64,000 nucleotides of DNA from Burhinus oedicnemus (taxonomy: Eukaryota > Chordata > Aves > Charadriiformes > Burhinidae): the NCBI GenBank assembly GCA_008921705.1, contig VFFE01006856.1, forward strand, positions 142,124 through 206,123. Direction: 5' to 3'. Both the position numbers and the translations under genes were made by a program. Below, piece after piece: positions 1-12,200 of the stretch (its first letter is position 1; each line of letters starts with the position of its first letter). The notes beneath the pieces are model-generated. The model was not told where the DNA came from. It did no database searches and saw only the letters and a list, made by a program, of their open reading frames with translations.

Positions 1-1215
1 AGACCACAAGTATCTCAGTTTAGTAGGTGGAAAACAGGAAGCTCAGCACAGCCTCACAAAAATTAAGTCTGAAATGACTGGCCCCTGGCCACAAGCCAGG
101 TTTGCAGCAGAGGCAGAAGTGGAAGCCAACTCCATGAGGAAAAATGATATCTTTTCTTTGGATAACAGCCCTATGTTATACTCTCCTGGACTCATTTCAT
201 CCTAATTACCTAAAGAAGAAAAAGAGAATGTGATCATGTAAAGACCATCAACACACGGTTGATGAAGAACATGGAGCTCGGTTGCAGAGGCCTTTTAATT
301 TACATTTCTCACATTCTGAGCTCTGCAACTTCATTAATATTTTTCAATATTACAATTTCTTAAATACAGGGATTTTCATACTTTATTGTTCAGCTTTTAA
401 AAAAAAAAAGCAGCAACAACCAACCCTAAAACCACAACACTGGGGAAGAAGTGTTGTGATGCAACACTGGGCATTGTATCAGCACTTCCCAAATGTGAAC
501 CTCCTGACCTAATGCAGCCCATGTCACTCAAGCCAGCAGATTCATCAAAAGCAAAGAATGTTGATCATCTTCCATCTGTACCAAACACCACGTAGAGCTT
601 AGAAATAGTAAATGATAGTATTTACCACTGGATCCTTCAGACATCTTCTGAAGCAGAAGAATGATAATACTCAAGAAACACCTCTTACCTCTCTGCATAT
701 TTTGATTGATTCTTCTTTTTTGCTTCAACGGATTAGTTTCCACCCAACTGCTTGTTGGCAGCACATGTCAATCGCCCCCTGTGGTAATGCAGACCCTCAT
801 CTGATCTTCAGTCAGTCCATCCCACATCTCTCTCCATACCCTCTTTTCCTTTTAAAATTTATCCCAAGCCTGTGCGCATCCTTGACTCAACCTAGTTTTC
901 ATTACCACCCTTCTAATGACCAAAGCCCAAGTTCTCCACACTCCTGCTGTCCCTTTCCTACCTTGACCTTCCCACCTCCTCTGTCGTGTAATTAAATAGT
1001 TTCTAATCCAGGCAGCAGGAGGGAAACACTGAAATCATAGGCAAGGCATTGTCCTATCTCTAAGTCCCAACGTAACATTGAAGCATCAATGTTTCTCCAG
1101 ATAAAAATGGTACAATAACGAAGGACTGTTTAGATTCTAGTGTTAATTGTGAACACTCTGAGTTTTAAAGAAATCTCAATATATACAAAGAAATAATGAG
1201 AAATGTTCTTCTTAC
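1..1215. other. HRH4 intron 2 (partial)
   Basis: Non-coding sequence downstream of HRH4 exon 2 on the minus strand. Short open frames here lack any recognisable similarity. I see no further exon, so HRH4 exon 3 must lie beyond the left edge. Confidence 0.6.
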
Positions 1216-1382
1216 AGCTTTTGTAACTGACAGGAAACGGTCGTAGCTGATAAGGACGATGCTAAACACTGAAGCTGTGCACAGGAGATAGTCCATAACT
1301 AGCCAGAGCTTGCACAGGCCTCTTCCGAAGTGCCACATCCCTGTCAGGGCATAAGGGATGTACAAAGGCATACAGAATGCAC
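1216..1382 (-). CDS. HRH4: HRH4 second coding exon (TM2-TM3)
   Basis: 167 bp after acceptor CCATAG, ending AAAGCT before donor GTAAGA. It encodes AFCMPLYIPYAL, GLCKLWLVMD, the TM3 amine-anchoring Asp, and SYDRFLSVTKA. Two bases (GT) complete the split glycine from exon 1. The frame stays open for a few intronic codons and then stops, as expected past a donor. Confidence 0.85.
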
Positions 1383-4300
1383 CTATGGAAGTAAACCAAA
1401 TGCACACATCAGTCAGCACTGCAGGCATAGTGAAAGCATACAAACACTTCTGTGGTATCTGATAACAGCACGATACTGACCGGAATTGCCGTGTGTAAGG
1501 CTTTGTATTCTCATGCAACCAATGAACACTTTACTACAAACTAGGCACCAGTAACATTCTTATAATTAATACCTTTCTGAAAGGTGTGTTGTTTACTGTG
1601 TATCATTATTACTTCTCCTGTTTATATCATCTGCTAAAGGAAGGAGCAGCTGACTTTTTACCTGCTGAAGTAAACACTATTCTGTATTAAATACTGACAT
1701 TAAAACAAACCAAAACCATCTTTCCCCCCTCAATGTAATTTACTATCTGTTTTCTACAATAAATTTTCTAATTGCTGTGCTTCTATCCTCTTAGAAGCAT
1801 GATATGGTTTCCAAAAGTGCTCCAGAAGTAACTTTTATAGAAATACAATATGAATTTCAGACTAATCTTTAAAACTGTATGATCAAAAGTCTGAAAAAAA
1901 CTGCACAGTCAATTAAGTACACTGTTGTGGTTTAACCCAGCAGGCAGCTCAACACCACACAGCTGTTTGCTCACCACTCCCCCTCGCCAGTGGGAGGGGG
2001 GAGAAAATTAAAAAAAAAAAAAAAAAAAAGAAAAAAGGTGAGATTCATGGGTTAAGATAAAGACAGTTTAATAGGAAGAAAAGGAAGGGATAATCATAAT
2101 AATAATGATGATGATAAAAGAATATACAAAACAAGTGAGGCACAATGCAATTGCTCACTACCCGCCAACCGATGCCCAGCCAGTTCCCAAGCAGCAGCCC
2201 CCCGGCCCGCTTTCCCCCTTGTTTATATACTGAGCATGACATCATATGGTATGGAATATCCCTCTGCACAGTTTGGGTCAGCTGTCCTGGCTGTGTCCCC
2301 TGTCAGCTTCTTGTGCGCCCCCAGCCTCCTCGCTGGTAGGGCGGTATGAGGAGTTGAGAAGTCCTTGGCTTAGTGTAAACACTGCTTAGCAACAACCAAA
2401 ACAGCAGTGTGTTATCAACATTATTCTCAGCCTAAATCCAAACCACTGCACTACACCAGCTACTAGGAAGAAAATTAACTCTATCTCAGCTGAAACCAGG
2501 ACAGTACACCCAGTCTAACATTTCTTCTCATCATAATTCTTGATCATAACCACTTTTCAGTGGTGGGCCGATAGGGTATTATCTATGGGAACACACCAAG
2601 CCGTGGGAACATACATGAGTGACCCACACCCACAGCTATCTAAATTTAGGCTGTTAAATCCAAATGATGTGAAAGTGCCAAAAATTAATTTCTAGGTGAT
2701 CACACTACACACACAGTCACAATGCAGCCTTGGGAGGCTGAAGAGCTAACAGCGTAGTTTGCTGTGATGCAGAAATGCAGTGAACAACATCAATGCTGCA
2801 ATGAAATGGAATCACTCCACCTACAGAGCAAGTAACGCTTCCTCTTTCAAGCAAAAGGTTGTATTATAGATTTTAAAATCCACGGGGGAGGAAAAGGGGG
2901 ATTATTTCAACTTTAGATTTACTTCATAATAGTGTGGTATTCCTGTAACAGGTACTGAAGAGTATCTTGAGAGTTTCCATTTCCCTAAAAATCTTACAGT
3001 TCCTGTTATTCTCCCTCTACTAAGAATCAAGACCTCTATATTCAAATCCAGCTATAGGTCCAGAAGCACAGAGATAAAGCAAAAGTTGTTGAAGGTCAAA
3101 ATCAGATAGATTAAATATATTAAAAGAATAAGCAAAGGGCTCTGCATGCATGAAAGCATGTGCTTTTATCAATTAGGATCAAACAGAAATTCAGGATAAT
3201 TTAGATATATTCCGAATCTAAATTATGTCACTACAGAAATACAAATCAGTTTGACTCTAAAGTATGCAAAGCTTTTGACCAAATTTAGAATGAAAAACCA
3301 GACATTCAGGTAAACACAGTATCACAACACAAAAATTTATGGAAGTTAGGTAATGCCAAGTAAGATCTACTTCCTTCTATGATAGGGGACATTATTGACT
3401 CAGCTAGATGCTTCTATTTGTTCAATATGGTGCTAGATTGTGAGCCAGATGACAGAACACCACTCTGTCCACGGGTTTTCTGTTCACTGGTGTGTTTTTT
3501 TCCTGTGTACTGTAGCCAGGCAGCAAGAGCTCTGCGGCACAACAAGGCAGTTATATGCTGGAAGAAGACATGAAGTGTATAGGGGAAGGGATCAAAACAT
3601 TATACAAGGGGATCTGGACACCACAAGGACCGGACTATTTTCTAAGAAGCCATGCCCCTAAGAGAACTTCTGACACTGGCAATAAATTTTAAGAAGATTT
3701 TATTCTGTTCTTTCAGCATCCTTTCTAAATGCGTAGGCTAAAAAGTAGAATAAAAACAATTTTAACAGATTTTGTTGTGATGTGATGAGTCAGTATATAG
3801 ATTTCATGAAATAGCCACACCTGTTTAAAACCATCTTTCTGCATACTCAATAATTTAACCAAGACTTTTACCAGAGACACTCAACACTTCACAGAATACT
3901 GCAATACGTCAATCTCCAATTGCACATCACACTAATGTTTTAATTGTACTTTTCCTCAGTACAAGTTTCAAAATAAAATGCGTCTCTATGTATAAATATA
4001 TCTGTACAACATCAAACTTCTTAGAAACTGTTAGTTATTTTTATTTACCTATATAAACACATATTCCAAAAGGTATGACTCTAGGTAGAGCACGTACAGC
4101 AAAATGTTTAAAAATAATATTGATCACTATTTAGTTGCAAACTTCAGGTGATTATCTGCATTGTGTGAGAGCAAATTGGAAAAGACGGTATCAACCATGT
4201 ATGCAAGATCTGCCAGATAATAAATGCTGTATTCGATTTGATTATCTAGACTTTAGGCAAGACTCTTCACAAACAATTTCTATTCTTTGTTATTCCACAC

Positions 4301-4975
4301 AGATTCATGGACACTAGTATTTTTTCCCAAAGCCATAACATTGAACATTAGCTGTTTACCTGGCAAAGGTAAACTGTAGGGGCTCTAGGGGATCCATACG
4401 GCCTTTGCGAGGGTCCATAGGGGCTTGAGAGGTCTGTAGGGGCTGCATAGGGACTGTAGGGCCTCTAGGGGATCCATACAGCCTTTGGGAGGGTCCATAG
4501 GGCCTTGAGATGTCTGTAGGGGCTGCATAGGGACTTCTTACGATAATGTATTTCTGAAAAAATAGTAGGCTGCTAAGATACTTAATGCAGTTTTTTCCAC
4601 CATTCCTTCCCCTTCCCCTAGAGACCCAGCTGGGAAATAGTTCTCTTAGAAGAAACCACCCAACAAAAGAAGCCCCCTTGCTTCTCCTCAGATTCCTAGG
4701 AAACAAATAGTACACGGCTGCAACTTACCCACGGCAAAGTCAGAAATGGCGAGATTGAGAAAGTAATAGTTACTCCGATGCCTGAGGTTTCTGTCCATGA
4801 TGAAAGCAAGGATCACCAGGACGTTTCCGAGGATGGTGACCAGAGCTAGCAACACCATGAGGAAAGCCAGCAGCACCAACACGCTCAGTGAGAACTCGGA
4901 GCTCGGTGACTGTGTGGACAAAGTCTCATTACGTGCTCCAGCCATATGTGGAGTTTCGGCAGTGCTGTTGTGCAT
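1216..4975 (-). CDS. HRH4: Histamine H4-type receptor, N-terminal part (spliced, 3' end outside window)
   Basis: Two coding exons (4729-4975 and 1216-1382) join in phase to 137 residues plus two bases. They encode the extracellular N-terminus, TM1, TM2, TM3 and the start of the second intracellular loop of a class A amine GPCR. Visible hallmarks are GN of TM1 (GNVLVILAF), the LNLAISDF motif of TM2, the TM3 cysteine (GLCKLW), the amine-binding Asp in VMDYLLC, and a DRF motif (SYDRFLSV). TM1 with NLRHRSNYYFLNLAISDF is closest to H4 as I know the family; exon 2 reads more like H3. The split inside the codon after AV and the split before V following TKA match H3/H4 gene structure. Human HRH4 lies next to IMPACT, as here. 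Family role: Gi-coupled histamine receptor. The large third exon (TM4-TM7) should lie left of position 1. HRH3 is the alternative; synteny argues against it. Confidence 0.85.
1917..1922. repeat. Target-site duplication, left copy (GTACAC)
   Basis: Six bases directly abutting the LTR end at 1923, identical to 2504-2509. Confidence 0.85.
1923..2503 (-). mobile_element. Solo LTR of an endogenous retrovirus (ERVK-like, 6-bp TSD)
   Basis: A 581-bp element begins TGTCCTGGTTTCAGCTG and ends GGTTTAAACCACAACA-like on the minus strand, with TG...CA ends. It is flanked by perfect 6-bp direct repeats GTACAC at 1917-1922 and 2504-2509. It holds a TATA box (TATATAAA, read on minus, about 2221-2228), an A-rich run near 2008-2029 and a CATAAT-type microsatellite. 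Six-base duplications are typical of betaretrovirus-like (ERVK) insertions. No internal retroviral genes are present, so this is a solo LTR left by recombination. It lies in HRH4 intron 1, in the same orientation as HRH4. A related, more diverged copy is at 49591-50079. Confidence 0.85.
2504..2509. repeat. Target-site duplication, right copy (GTACAC)
   Basis: Six bases directly after the LTR end at 2503, identical to 1917-1922. Confidence 0.85.
2510..4373. other. HRH4 intron 1, unique sequence
   Basis: AT-rich intronic sequence between the solo LTR and the minisatellite. No exon, RNA gene or recognisable repeat was found. Short open frames (for example 3379-3661) have no recognisable product. 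Confidence 0.5.
4374..4535. repeat. 80-bp tandem duplication (GTAGGG-rich minisatellite)
   Basis: Two copies of an 80-bp unit, 4374-4453 and 4454-4533, differ at only a few positions. Each contains TAGGGGATCCATAC, GAGGGTCCATAGGG and TGTAGGGGCTGCATAGGGAC. Shorter GTAGGGGCT / CATAGGG motifs recur inside the unit. It sits in HRH4 intron 1, about 190 bp past the exon 1 donor. The unit is strongly strand-asymmetric (G-rich on plus, so C-rich in the HRH4 transcript). Confidence 0.9.
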
Positions 4976-4999
4976 GTTGCGTATCCAGGTCAGTTCAGT
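4729..4999 (-). CDS. HRH4: HRH4 first coding exon (N-terminus, TM1, TM2)
   Basis: The coding part starts at the ATG at 4975 (MHNSTAETPH). It carries N-glycosylation sequons HNST and RNET before a hydrophobic TM1, and ends GTG G followed by the donor GTAAG at 4728. An in-frame ATG at 5017 is less likely: the bases between it and 5000 read as a pyrimidine tract ending CCCAG, a good splice acceptor, so the exon probably begins at 4999 with a short 5' UTR and an untranslated exon lies upstream. Confidence 0.82.
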
Positions 5000-7900
5000 C
5001 TGGGAAAAAAATTGCATCTGGCAGAGTTATCCAAAAGGTTGAGATTCATAAGGAGTATAAACAGGATGGGCCAAAAATCCAATAAACATCCAAATAAATT
5101 AACTCAGAAGGACAAAAATTAAAAGGTTCTAATGCTAGATAAATCTAGTTTTCCTAAGATTTTGTAATTGCAATGAATACCAATGCATCTGAAACCATGT
5201 TTACTCTAGAAGTTACCAGTAAGAAATATGTAGTTTTTCCAAGCTCATATTTTAAAATGCAAGTTCTTCTTTATGCAACATGATCCTTATCTGTGGAGGT
5301 CAGGAGGGCTGATTTGAGAATATCTCTTGCTTCCCTCCCTTCCTCCCTCGCTCATTTCCTCCCTTGCAGAAGCATTTTGCTTGTTAGTATTACAGGCATC
5401 AACTTTTTCTGGAAAGTGTTCCTTATCCTTATGAGAATTTCAAATACTTTCTAATTTTATCCTTGTTTATCTAGCATCATTGTATTTCAGCAATGTGGTC
5501 CCTCTCTGTTGTGTTGTATCTTCTTGTTGACCAAAGGCATGGTCAACATCGTTGTTGCTGTTGTTGTTCCTCTTTCTGTGGACCCTAGGGCTGAAAACTG
5601 ATATGCTGTAAATAAGAATATATACAGTTACTTACCAGAGCAGTTAACCAGTAATGGTCCAACTCTCAGAGATCAGATGCAAAACTCTCACTGAAATCAG
5701 TTTCAAAACTCTTAGTGGCAGCCCCAGTGACGCAGCATCAGCTGCTGCCGACCCAGAACCAAGGAACGAATTACTGACTCCCTGAACATGAATGAGAGCT
5801 CGGCAATTAACTTTAATAGGACTAGGCTTTTCTTTCCACACTGGTGGGAGAAATCATGTGTCTTCCACAAGTGCTTATATTTTGTATGAGTAATGAAGCC
5901 ACTTGCAGAGAGCTGTGAGTATTCCACAGTTGTAAAAATTCAATCATTTTTATTATGGGTTCTAAAAACACTTTGGTGTCTAATTTTAGATAAATTTGAA
6001 AAATGCTGGCTGTCATGTCTGTGCTTCTGTTGTGGGACCTAATTCATTAGCATTTGCCAAGTGCTTTTACTAAATGTTTGAATGGCAGCAGTACAAAAAA
6101 TGCAAAACTTTATTATCCATACAAATATCTTCACAGCATGCCTGTCCATTACTGCTTTAAGCTTTATTTCATTTCCAGGTAATGCTGGAATTGTAGAAAA
6201 CACACTTTGGCAATGACTACTAAGTAATACCACTAGCCTGTCTTCTGCTAGCAATACTGAAACTGATCTACATGAAATTGTTGAAGTCCACGCTATTATG
6301 GGGTTGAAAAGAAAATAAAGTGGTGAACAAATGTGAAGTCAAATTAAGGGTTCAGCCAAGTCTGTATCCTATCTCAACTGCCTGTAGCCTAAAGAAGAGT
6401 GTAAGAATATGGTAAAATACAGTGCTGGTGTGCTCCCCATGCCTCCAGTGGTTTGTGGCTTAAGGTGCCTATATGGTACTAGAAGTGACATTCAATCATT
6501 TTATTTTCACTTCATCTTCTAAACAGTCATGGTCTTACCCCAAGAATTTCTGCTTCTGCATTTTATTGATAATAAAAGACATCACAGGGCTCCTATAGGC
6601 CTCTAAGGAGGGTGACAGTCCTTCTGCAATTGCTTCCCTGCATTCAAATCCACAGAACAGCAGGAAAATTGCCACGGATACTGCCGAATCACAGATCCTA
6701 CATAAACTGTTACCACGTCCCAATGATACTTTTTGTTTCTTCATACCTAACACAACCAGTCCTTTTTGCCTTATCATGGGAGCAACAGCTCGTTCCTGTG
6801 CATTCAAAGTGACAATCCCTTGTAAGAAGCACTGAACCTAGGGCAGCTCATATGCACGCAAACCTTCACAAGTGGGTGCTCAGAAAGGAAAGCACATGAA
6901 AGATTTTCTTCTAGTAGTCATGGGGGTGCTTGCCCTCAGGGAGGAAGGGGTCCTGGAACAGGTAACAGTAACACTCCCCGCTTTTCAACTGCAGAAGACG
7001 AGAGAAGACCCAAGCTCTTAAGTATTCTTCACTACTGGAAGCTTTTGGATATACTTTGATTCCTAACTTGTCTGTGAATGGCCAGAAATGCCAGCTTGAG
7101 CTGGCAGGCTTTCTACAGACTGGCATCTCTGATGAATCAATGCACAGCCACCAGTCTCAGAAGAAAAGAATTTGGTACAACTTCCTGAAAGACCCATGAG
7201 GACCAAAAGGCTGCAAAAACCTTATTAAAGCAGGAAAATCATAGATCCAAACTGTGTTCTGAAAGAGTATCTTTTTATAAAAAACACACAATTAGACAAG
7301 TCATGAGGCTGAAAGCCACTGTTTGTAGCAATTGCAGTTAAAACTGGATCCTCTTAATAGCAAAGCCCTTACTCAAGTATTATCCATTTTTTTCTCCAGT
7401 GAGAATCTATGCTAAAATAATTACAGCTACAGTGGCAGTTAAGTTACTGATGTAATTTGCAACTACTGTGCCTTAGAATGGTGCAATTACAGCTCTTTGC
7501 AAAAGTGAGTATAGTGTTTTGGACCCTTTTCTTCTCTCTCAAGCTGCTTTACAAAGTATAAATAGAACGATTCTCATTGTATCTTAACCCAAAATCTTCA
7601 ACTGAGGAACTGAATTAGAAGAGTATTAGGAGTATTAAATAAGGAGGCTGCCCACATAATGGCTTCCAAGATAGAATGACCACATTCTGACTTTTGTAGC
7701 ATGCAACAAACTATCACAGTTTTAGTACACACATACGTAACAGCTGTGCTATACCTTGTTAAGGTAAGATACAGAGAAGAATCTAAACAATTAAGCTAAG
7801 AAATACGGTATCACTTTCAATTCCCTGCTTTTCTTTGACATTTTCATTTATTGATGCAAGAATTAAGACATAAGCTTAAGTGTAATAAAGTTTAGCAGTC

Positions 7901-8918
7901 CTAGAGTCCCTTGGGAACGTGGGAATTCCTGGCTCCACTTCTGGGCCAAGTGGACTCCCTTGTAACTTTTTAGTCTGCTACTTGATCTCTTTGCTGTAGT
8001 TTCCTCAACCCTAAGAGGAAGGTAATACTTAGCAAGCTTCTCAAAATCTGCGGGAAATTCTGCATTAAAGTATGTCAGTGGAAGAGAATGAAAGATATGC
8101 CCTCCAAAGTAACTTTAGTCTATTAGTTAAGACAACTCATTTGGGAAGCAAGGAAGTCAGATTTCAGAGCCTCTAAAGTCAAGCTGAAGACAGGATTCAT
8201 CCTAGCTGAGCACTCTACTCATACTCTTCAGTCTCAAGAGCAGACTCAGCAATTTCACTGTTTTTCATGAGAAACAGCTGACCTTACCAAGCGGCTTAAA
8301 TCCTAGGGTGCTTTCTAGGAGTATATAGCTACCCAATTCCTTTCCATCACCCTCCCTCAACATTTCTTCTTGGAGCTAACTTAGATCTAACTTGGTTTCT
8401 CAAAATCTTAGATATCTAACTCTTCCACACCATGCTTGGAAAGCCTGTGTGCAGCAGGGCACCTAAAACTAGGGATGCTACACTCATGTGCCTTGTGAAT
8501 GTACCTCCGACATCACAGACCTATTTTGCACTAGTCATGATGCCATATAACTAATCTGTTCACATCCAAAAGATAATCTACACCAGTCAGCAAGTTTTTT
8601 AAAAAAAAAAATCAGCAGCATAAGTGTAGTTTAATAGAAGATCCACGATATAAGCTTTTAGCAGATTTTTTTGCATGTGGCTATAACTATGATTAAACCA
8701 GTCTAGAAAACGTGACTAGCTAGAAAAATATCTGAAGCAGATAATAAACTGCTGATTTTCTGCTGGGGTCAGGGCAGCATATGAATTGCTTGATGATAAT
8801 CCTATAAAAAGGTACCAAATTTTTATTCAAATAGACACGCTAGACAATAAATGCATAGCACAGATCAATACACCAAAAGGATGCACAAGTTGCACAAGTA
8901 AATGTTATAGTTTTCTCT
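5000..8918. other. Upstream flank of HRH4 / intergenic
   Basis: Sequence 5' of the HRH4 coding exon. The acceptor-like CCCAG at 5000 suggests a non-coding first exon somewhere here, which I cannot place. A short GTT-type run is near 5549-5572. The open frames up to 90 codons have no recognisable product. Confidence 0.45.
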
Positions 8919-9256
8919 TCACGGAATGATGGAATTTTCAGAGTTGGAAGGGACCTCTAGAGATCATCTAGTCCAACTCCCCTGCTAAAGCAGGATTGCC
9001 TAGAGCACATTACTCAAGACTGCATCCAGGCAGGTCTTGAAAATCTCCAGAGAAGGGGACTCCACAACCTCCCCGGGCAGCCTGTGCCAGTGCTCTGTCA
9101 CCCTCACCGTAAAGAAGTTTTTTCTTATGTTTGAATGGAACTTCCTATGTTCCAACTTGTGCTCCTTGCCCCTCGTCCTGTCGCTGGGAACCACTGAAAA
9201 GAGTCTGGCTCCATCCTCCTTCAACCCACCCTTTAGCTTCCCTTCCTTCTTCCCCA
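8919..9256 (-). mobile_element. CR1 LINE 3' fragment
   Basis: On the plus strand this reads as an inverted CR1 tail: ATGATGGAATT, GAGTTGGAAGGGACC, then CATCTAGTCCAACTCCCCTGC. On minus, the frame at 9000-9224 gives typical CR1 ORF2 C-terminal words ([28 protein letters not shown]). The 5' part is truncated, as is usual for CR1. It is intergenic between HRH4 and IMPACT. Confidence 0.9.
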
Positions 9257-12200
9257 GGCATTAAACAAGAACAGATACTAAACAGTAAAAGCACCTGCTT
9301 ATTAATGTGTTCAGACTTTGCAATATCAAGAAATTACAAACAGTCCAGAATTGCTATGCTGCAGTTAGAGAGACAATTATCTTAAAAGTTAAGGGCAGTA
9401 GATTTTAAAAACAAGGGACCTTTCCATACTTCAGGACGGAAGATTTCCAGATATATGGTAGGACATTTAGAGAAAATGTTCTGTCTCATCACCACTTATT
9501 GAAGAGAAACTTGTAAAAATGACAGCTCTTTTCCATTGCTCAACTGTCTTGAATTCATTACGGCTCTTTATCTGAAGTCTCTGCTTTCCAGAGTAACCAC
9601 CTGGTAGTTCTTTAGAAGGTACTTTGCTAACAAAATATCCTGATCAGAGATCAGATATAAATGCCAGCTCTTGGTCCAGTCACTGAAGTTTGAGCAACAA
9701 AGAAAAAAAAAAAATCATTCTGATACTACTTTGTAGGACACTGGGGTCCTGTAATGGCTAAGCTGGTTTCAGCCATACTCCTGATTCATTTCCAGAAGAG
9801 CAAAGCAAAAACAGTAAAAGAAAGAGGTGAGACAGAACAGAGTGCCAAAAAGGATTAAATAGAAGTCACAAACCACCTCTTCAGCTAGTGTTTGATTCTT
9901 CATGGACATATTTTTATGACAGACAACTGTACTTCAGGTATGGATTACAGCTATAATATTTTTCTTCTCCCCCCACCCCGATAATGAAATTTATAATTCT
10001 TCCACAAGTAGGGGATATGCATGCAGCCTATATTGTCTTAAATACATTTGCAATATTTGACAAACACACACTGTTAAAACTGCTGTTTCAGTTTAGCATT
10101 ATACATTCCATTAGGACAAGTTAAAGCTGTCACAAGCCATTTTTTTGATCTCTTTCCCTTGCTGGATCCCACCTGCTAGTTCACATACACATAATTTATT
10201 TAATGCAATCTGATTTCTCATCAGATTGCATCATCAAGCTCTGGACTGAAGAACACTGGTGCTCCATTCTGATTTAGTTGATTTTTCAATACATTCCACT
10301 GGATCCTTATTTATAAACCTTTAACTTGCAGGAGAATATTAAACCATCAGTTTACATTGATAATCAAGATTATTACATTGTTTAGCAGTAGGAGTTTAGA
10401 ATATCAGTATTTATAATAATGCACTTAACAGGAATATGGAGTTTGTGTCCCCAACTTACTCAAAAGCAAAGGCTGACCCCATCCTTCTTACCTGGTATGG
10501 GAGGAAGCTGTGCTAAATCTAAAGCAGATCTCCTGTCAGCACACTTCAGATAACAAGAGTGCAAAAATTCATTCCTTTCTCACCATCAGGGGTACTTTTG
10601 CTGATTCTGCTCAACTTCGTTTCACCACAGAAACCTGCAAAAATGGTGACACACACCTAACAGAAAAGGCGAACCATTCTCTTCTCTGCATAGACACATA
10701 CTGAAGGTTACAACTTCTCTCATTTGTAAACATTACCCCAAAATAAAAAACAATTACTTATGTCAGCAACATAAAAACTTAATGGTTGTTATTTATCAAA
10801 ATGACAGTTATTATGGTTACAAGTAGTTGTCTATTTTGTTCTCTTCACATTTTTTAATTAATAAAGGAATACCAATCTAAAATTACTATAGTTCAGGCAC
10901 AAAAGATGCCAGTACTTCCAGTCCATTCAAGAGCAATACCCTGGCTTCAGAATAACATACTTCACAAGTACGTACTTCATCATTCTCAAACTTCACCAGA
11001 TATAAGCCTATCCAAGGTTAGACTACAAGAACCTGCAACTTCAACAAATATTATGAAGTATAATGTCACTTTCCTTTTTTTTTTTTTTTTTCCTTTAAGA
11101 TATCTGCGTATTTTCTAGAGCAACAGCTTATGGCCTCAGAGCACAAGTGACTTACAAAGCGAGCTAGCTGCTTGTAAGAGTAGACTGACTTGTTTCTTTC
11201 TAGGTTCTGGGGGACCTCTCTTCTCCACTAAGTAAGAGAAACAAAATGTTTTATAGCCCAGTTTCTAAAGAAGTTAGGTTCTTGATTTTGTTAACAAGGC
11301 AAACACATTCTAGGCAATGATGAAAGTGTGAGGATCAAAATATATTCCATGTGTCTGCTGCTGATCTGCTCTACATGTGGAATAGGTTATTTGTGTCCCT
11401 TGGTTACCAGTTCCAAGTGTGAAAACACTCTTGACACATCTCAAGAACTTCAACTGCTCTATCAGTGCTAAATTTTTGATCCTGACACGTAACGACCACT
11501 GCCGCTCTAACAAAGCAGAAACAATTGTATTGAATTAAGTGATGGGATACAGCCTCCTTGAAGCACAGCTAATAATCAAAGAGCAAGAATCACGGGTTCT
11601 TTAGGCCATGAGGTATGCTGAGGCATTGCTCTCAAGGAAGGGACAAAATCCTGCGTTGCAAAACTCTTCTGGAAAGCCACATCAAAACTTGTTCTTAGAA
11701 TAAAGGAAGTTTAAACTTAGGAAATGCTTAGAAACAAAAGTAGGAAGAGAATGCAACTTCTTGGACCAAAAGTGTCCTGCACTTCACATTCTCTCTGAAA
11801 GAAACAGAATGAAAATAACACATTTCCACTTCGATGGTCTGTTTCTAGACATTTTAAGGTGTAGGGGATTCACTTTGTTCACTGATTGGATGACCTATAT
11901 GGTCTATTTCATTTACACAGCAAGTGGTTATCAAAAACTTGTTCCTTCCATTTTGGAGTTTTAGTTTTTGCTCACACACAACACTGAAACATGAGATTCT
12001 TGGGGACGAGGATCAATGCTTTCAGAAAAAACAGTAATAAAAAAAATAATAATAAGACACCTAGCTTTTACATACCTCAGACTGAACACCCAAAAGTTCA
12101 AAGCTTCAGAATCACTTGTTGATTCTGAGCATTCAAGCTAAAAGGATGCTCTTTGGAAAAGAACATGCATTACCATGAGCGGAGTTGAATCTTGGGCAGC

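Noticed and set aside
1923..2503. The possibility that the LTRs belong to intact proviruses
   Set aside because: No gag, pol or env-like frames lie beside any of the three LTRs, and target duplications or simple flanks directly abut their ends.
4356..4715. 119-codon minus-strand frame with a repeated PYGP-type peptide
   Set aside because: It is the translation of the 80-bp tandem repeat within HRH4 intron 1; the repeat in the peptide only mirrors the DNA repeat.
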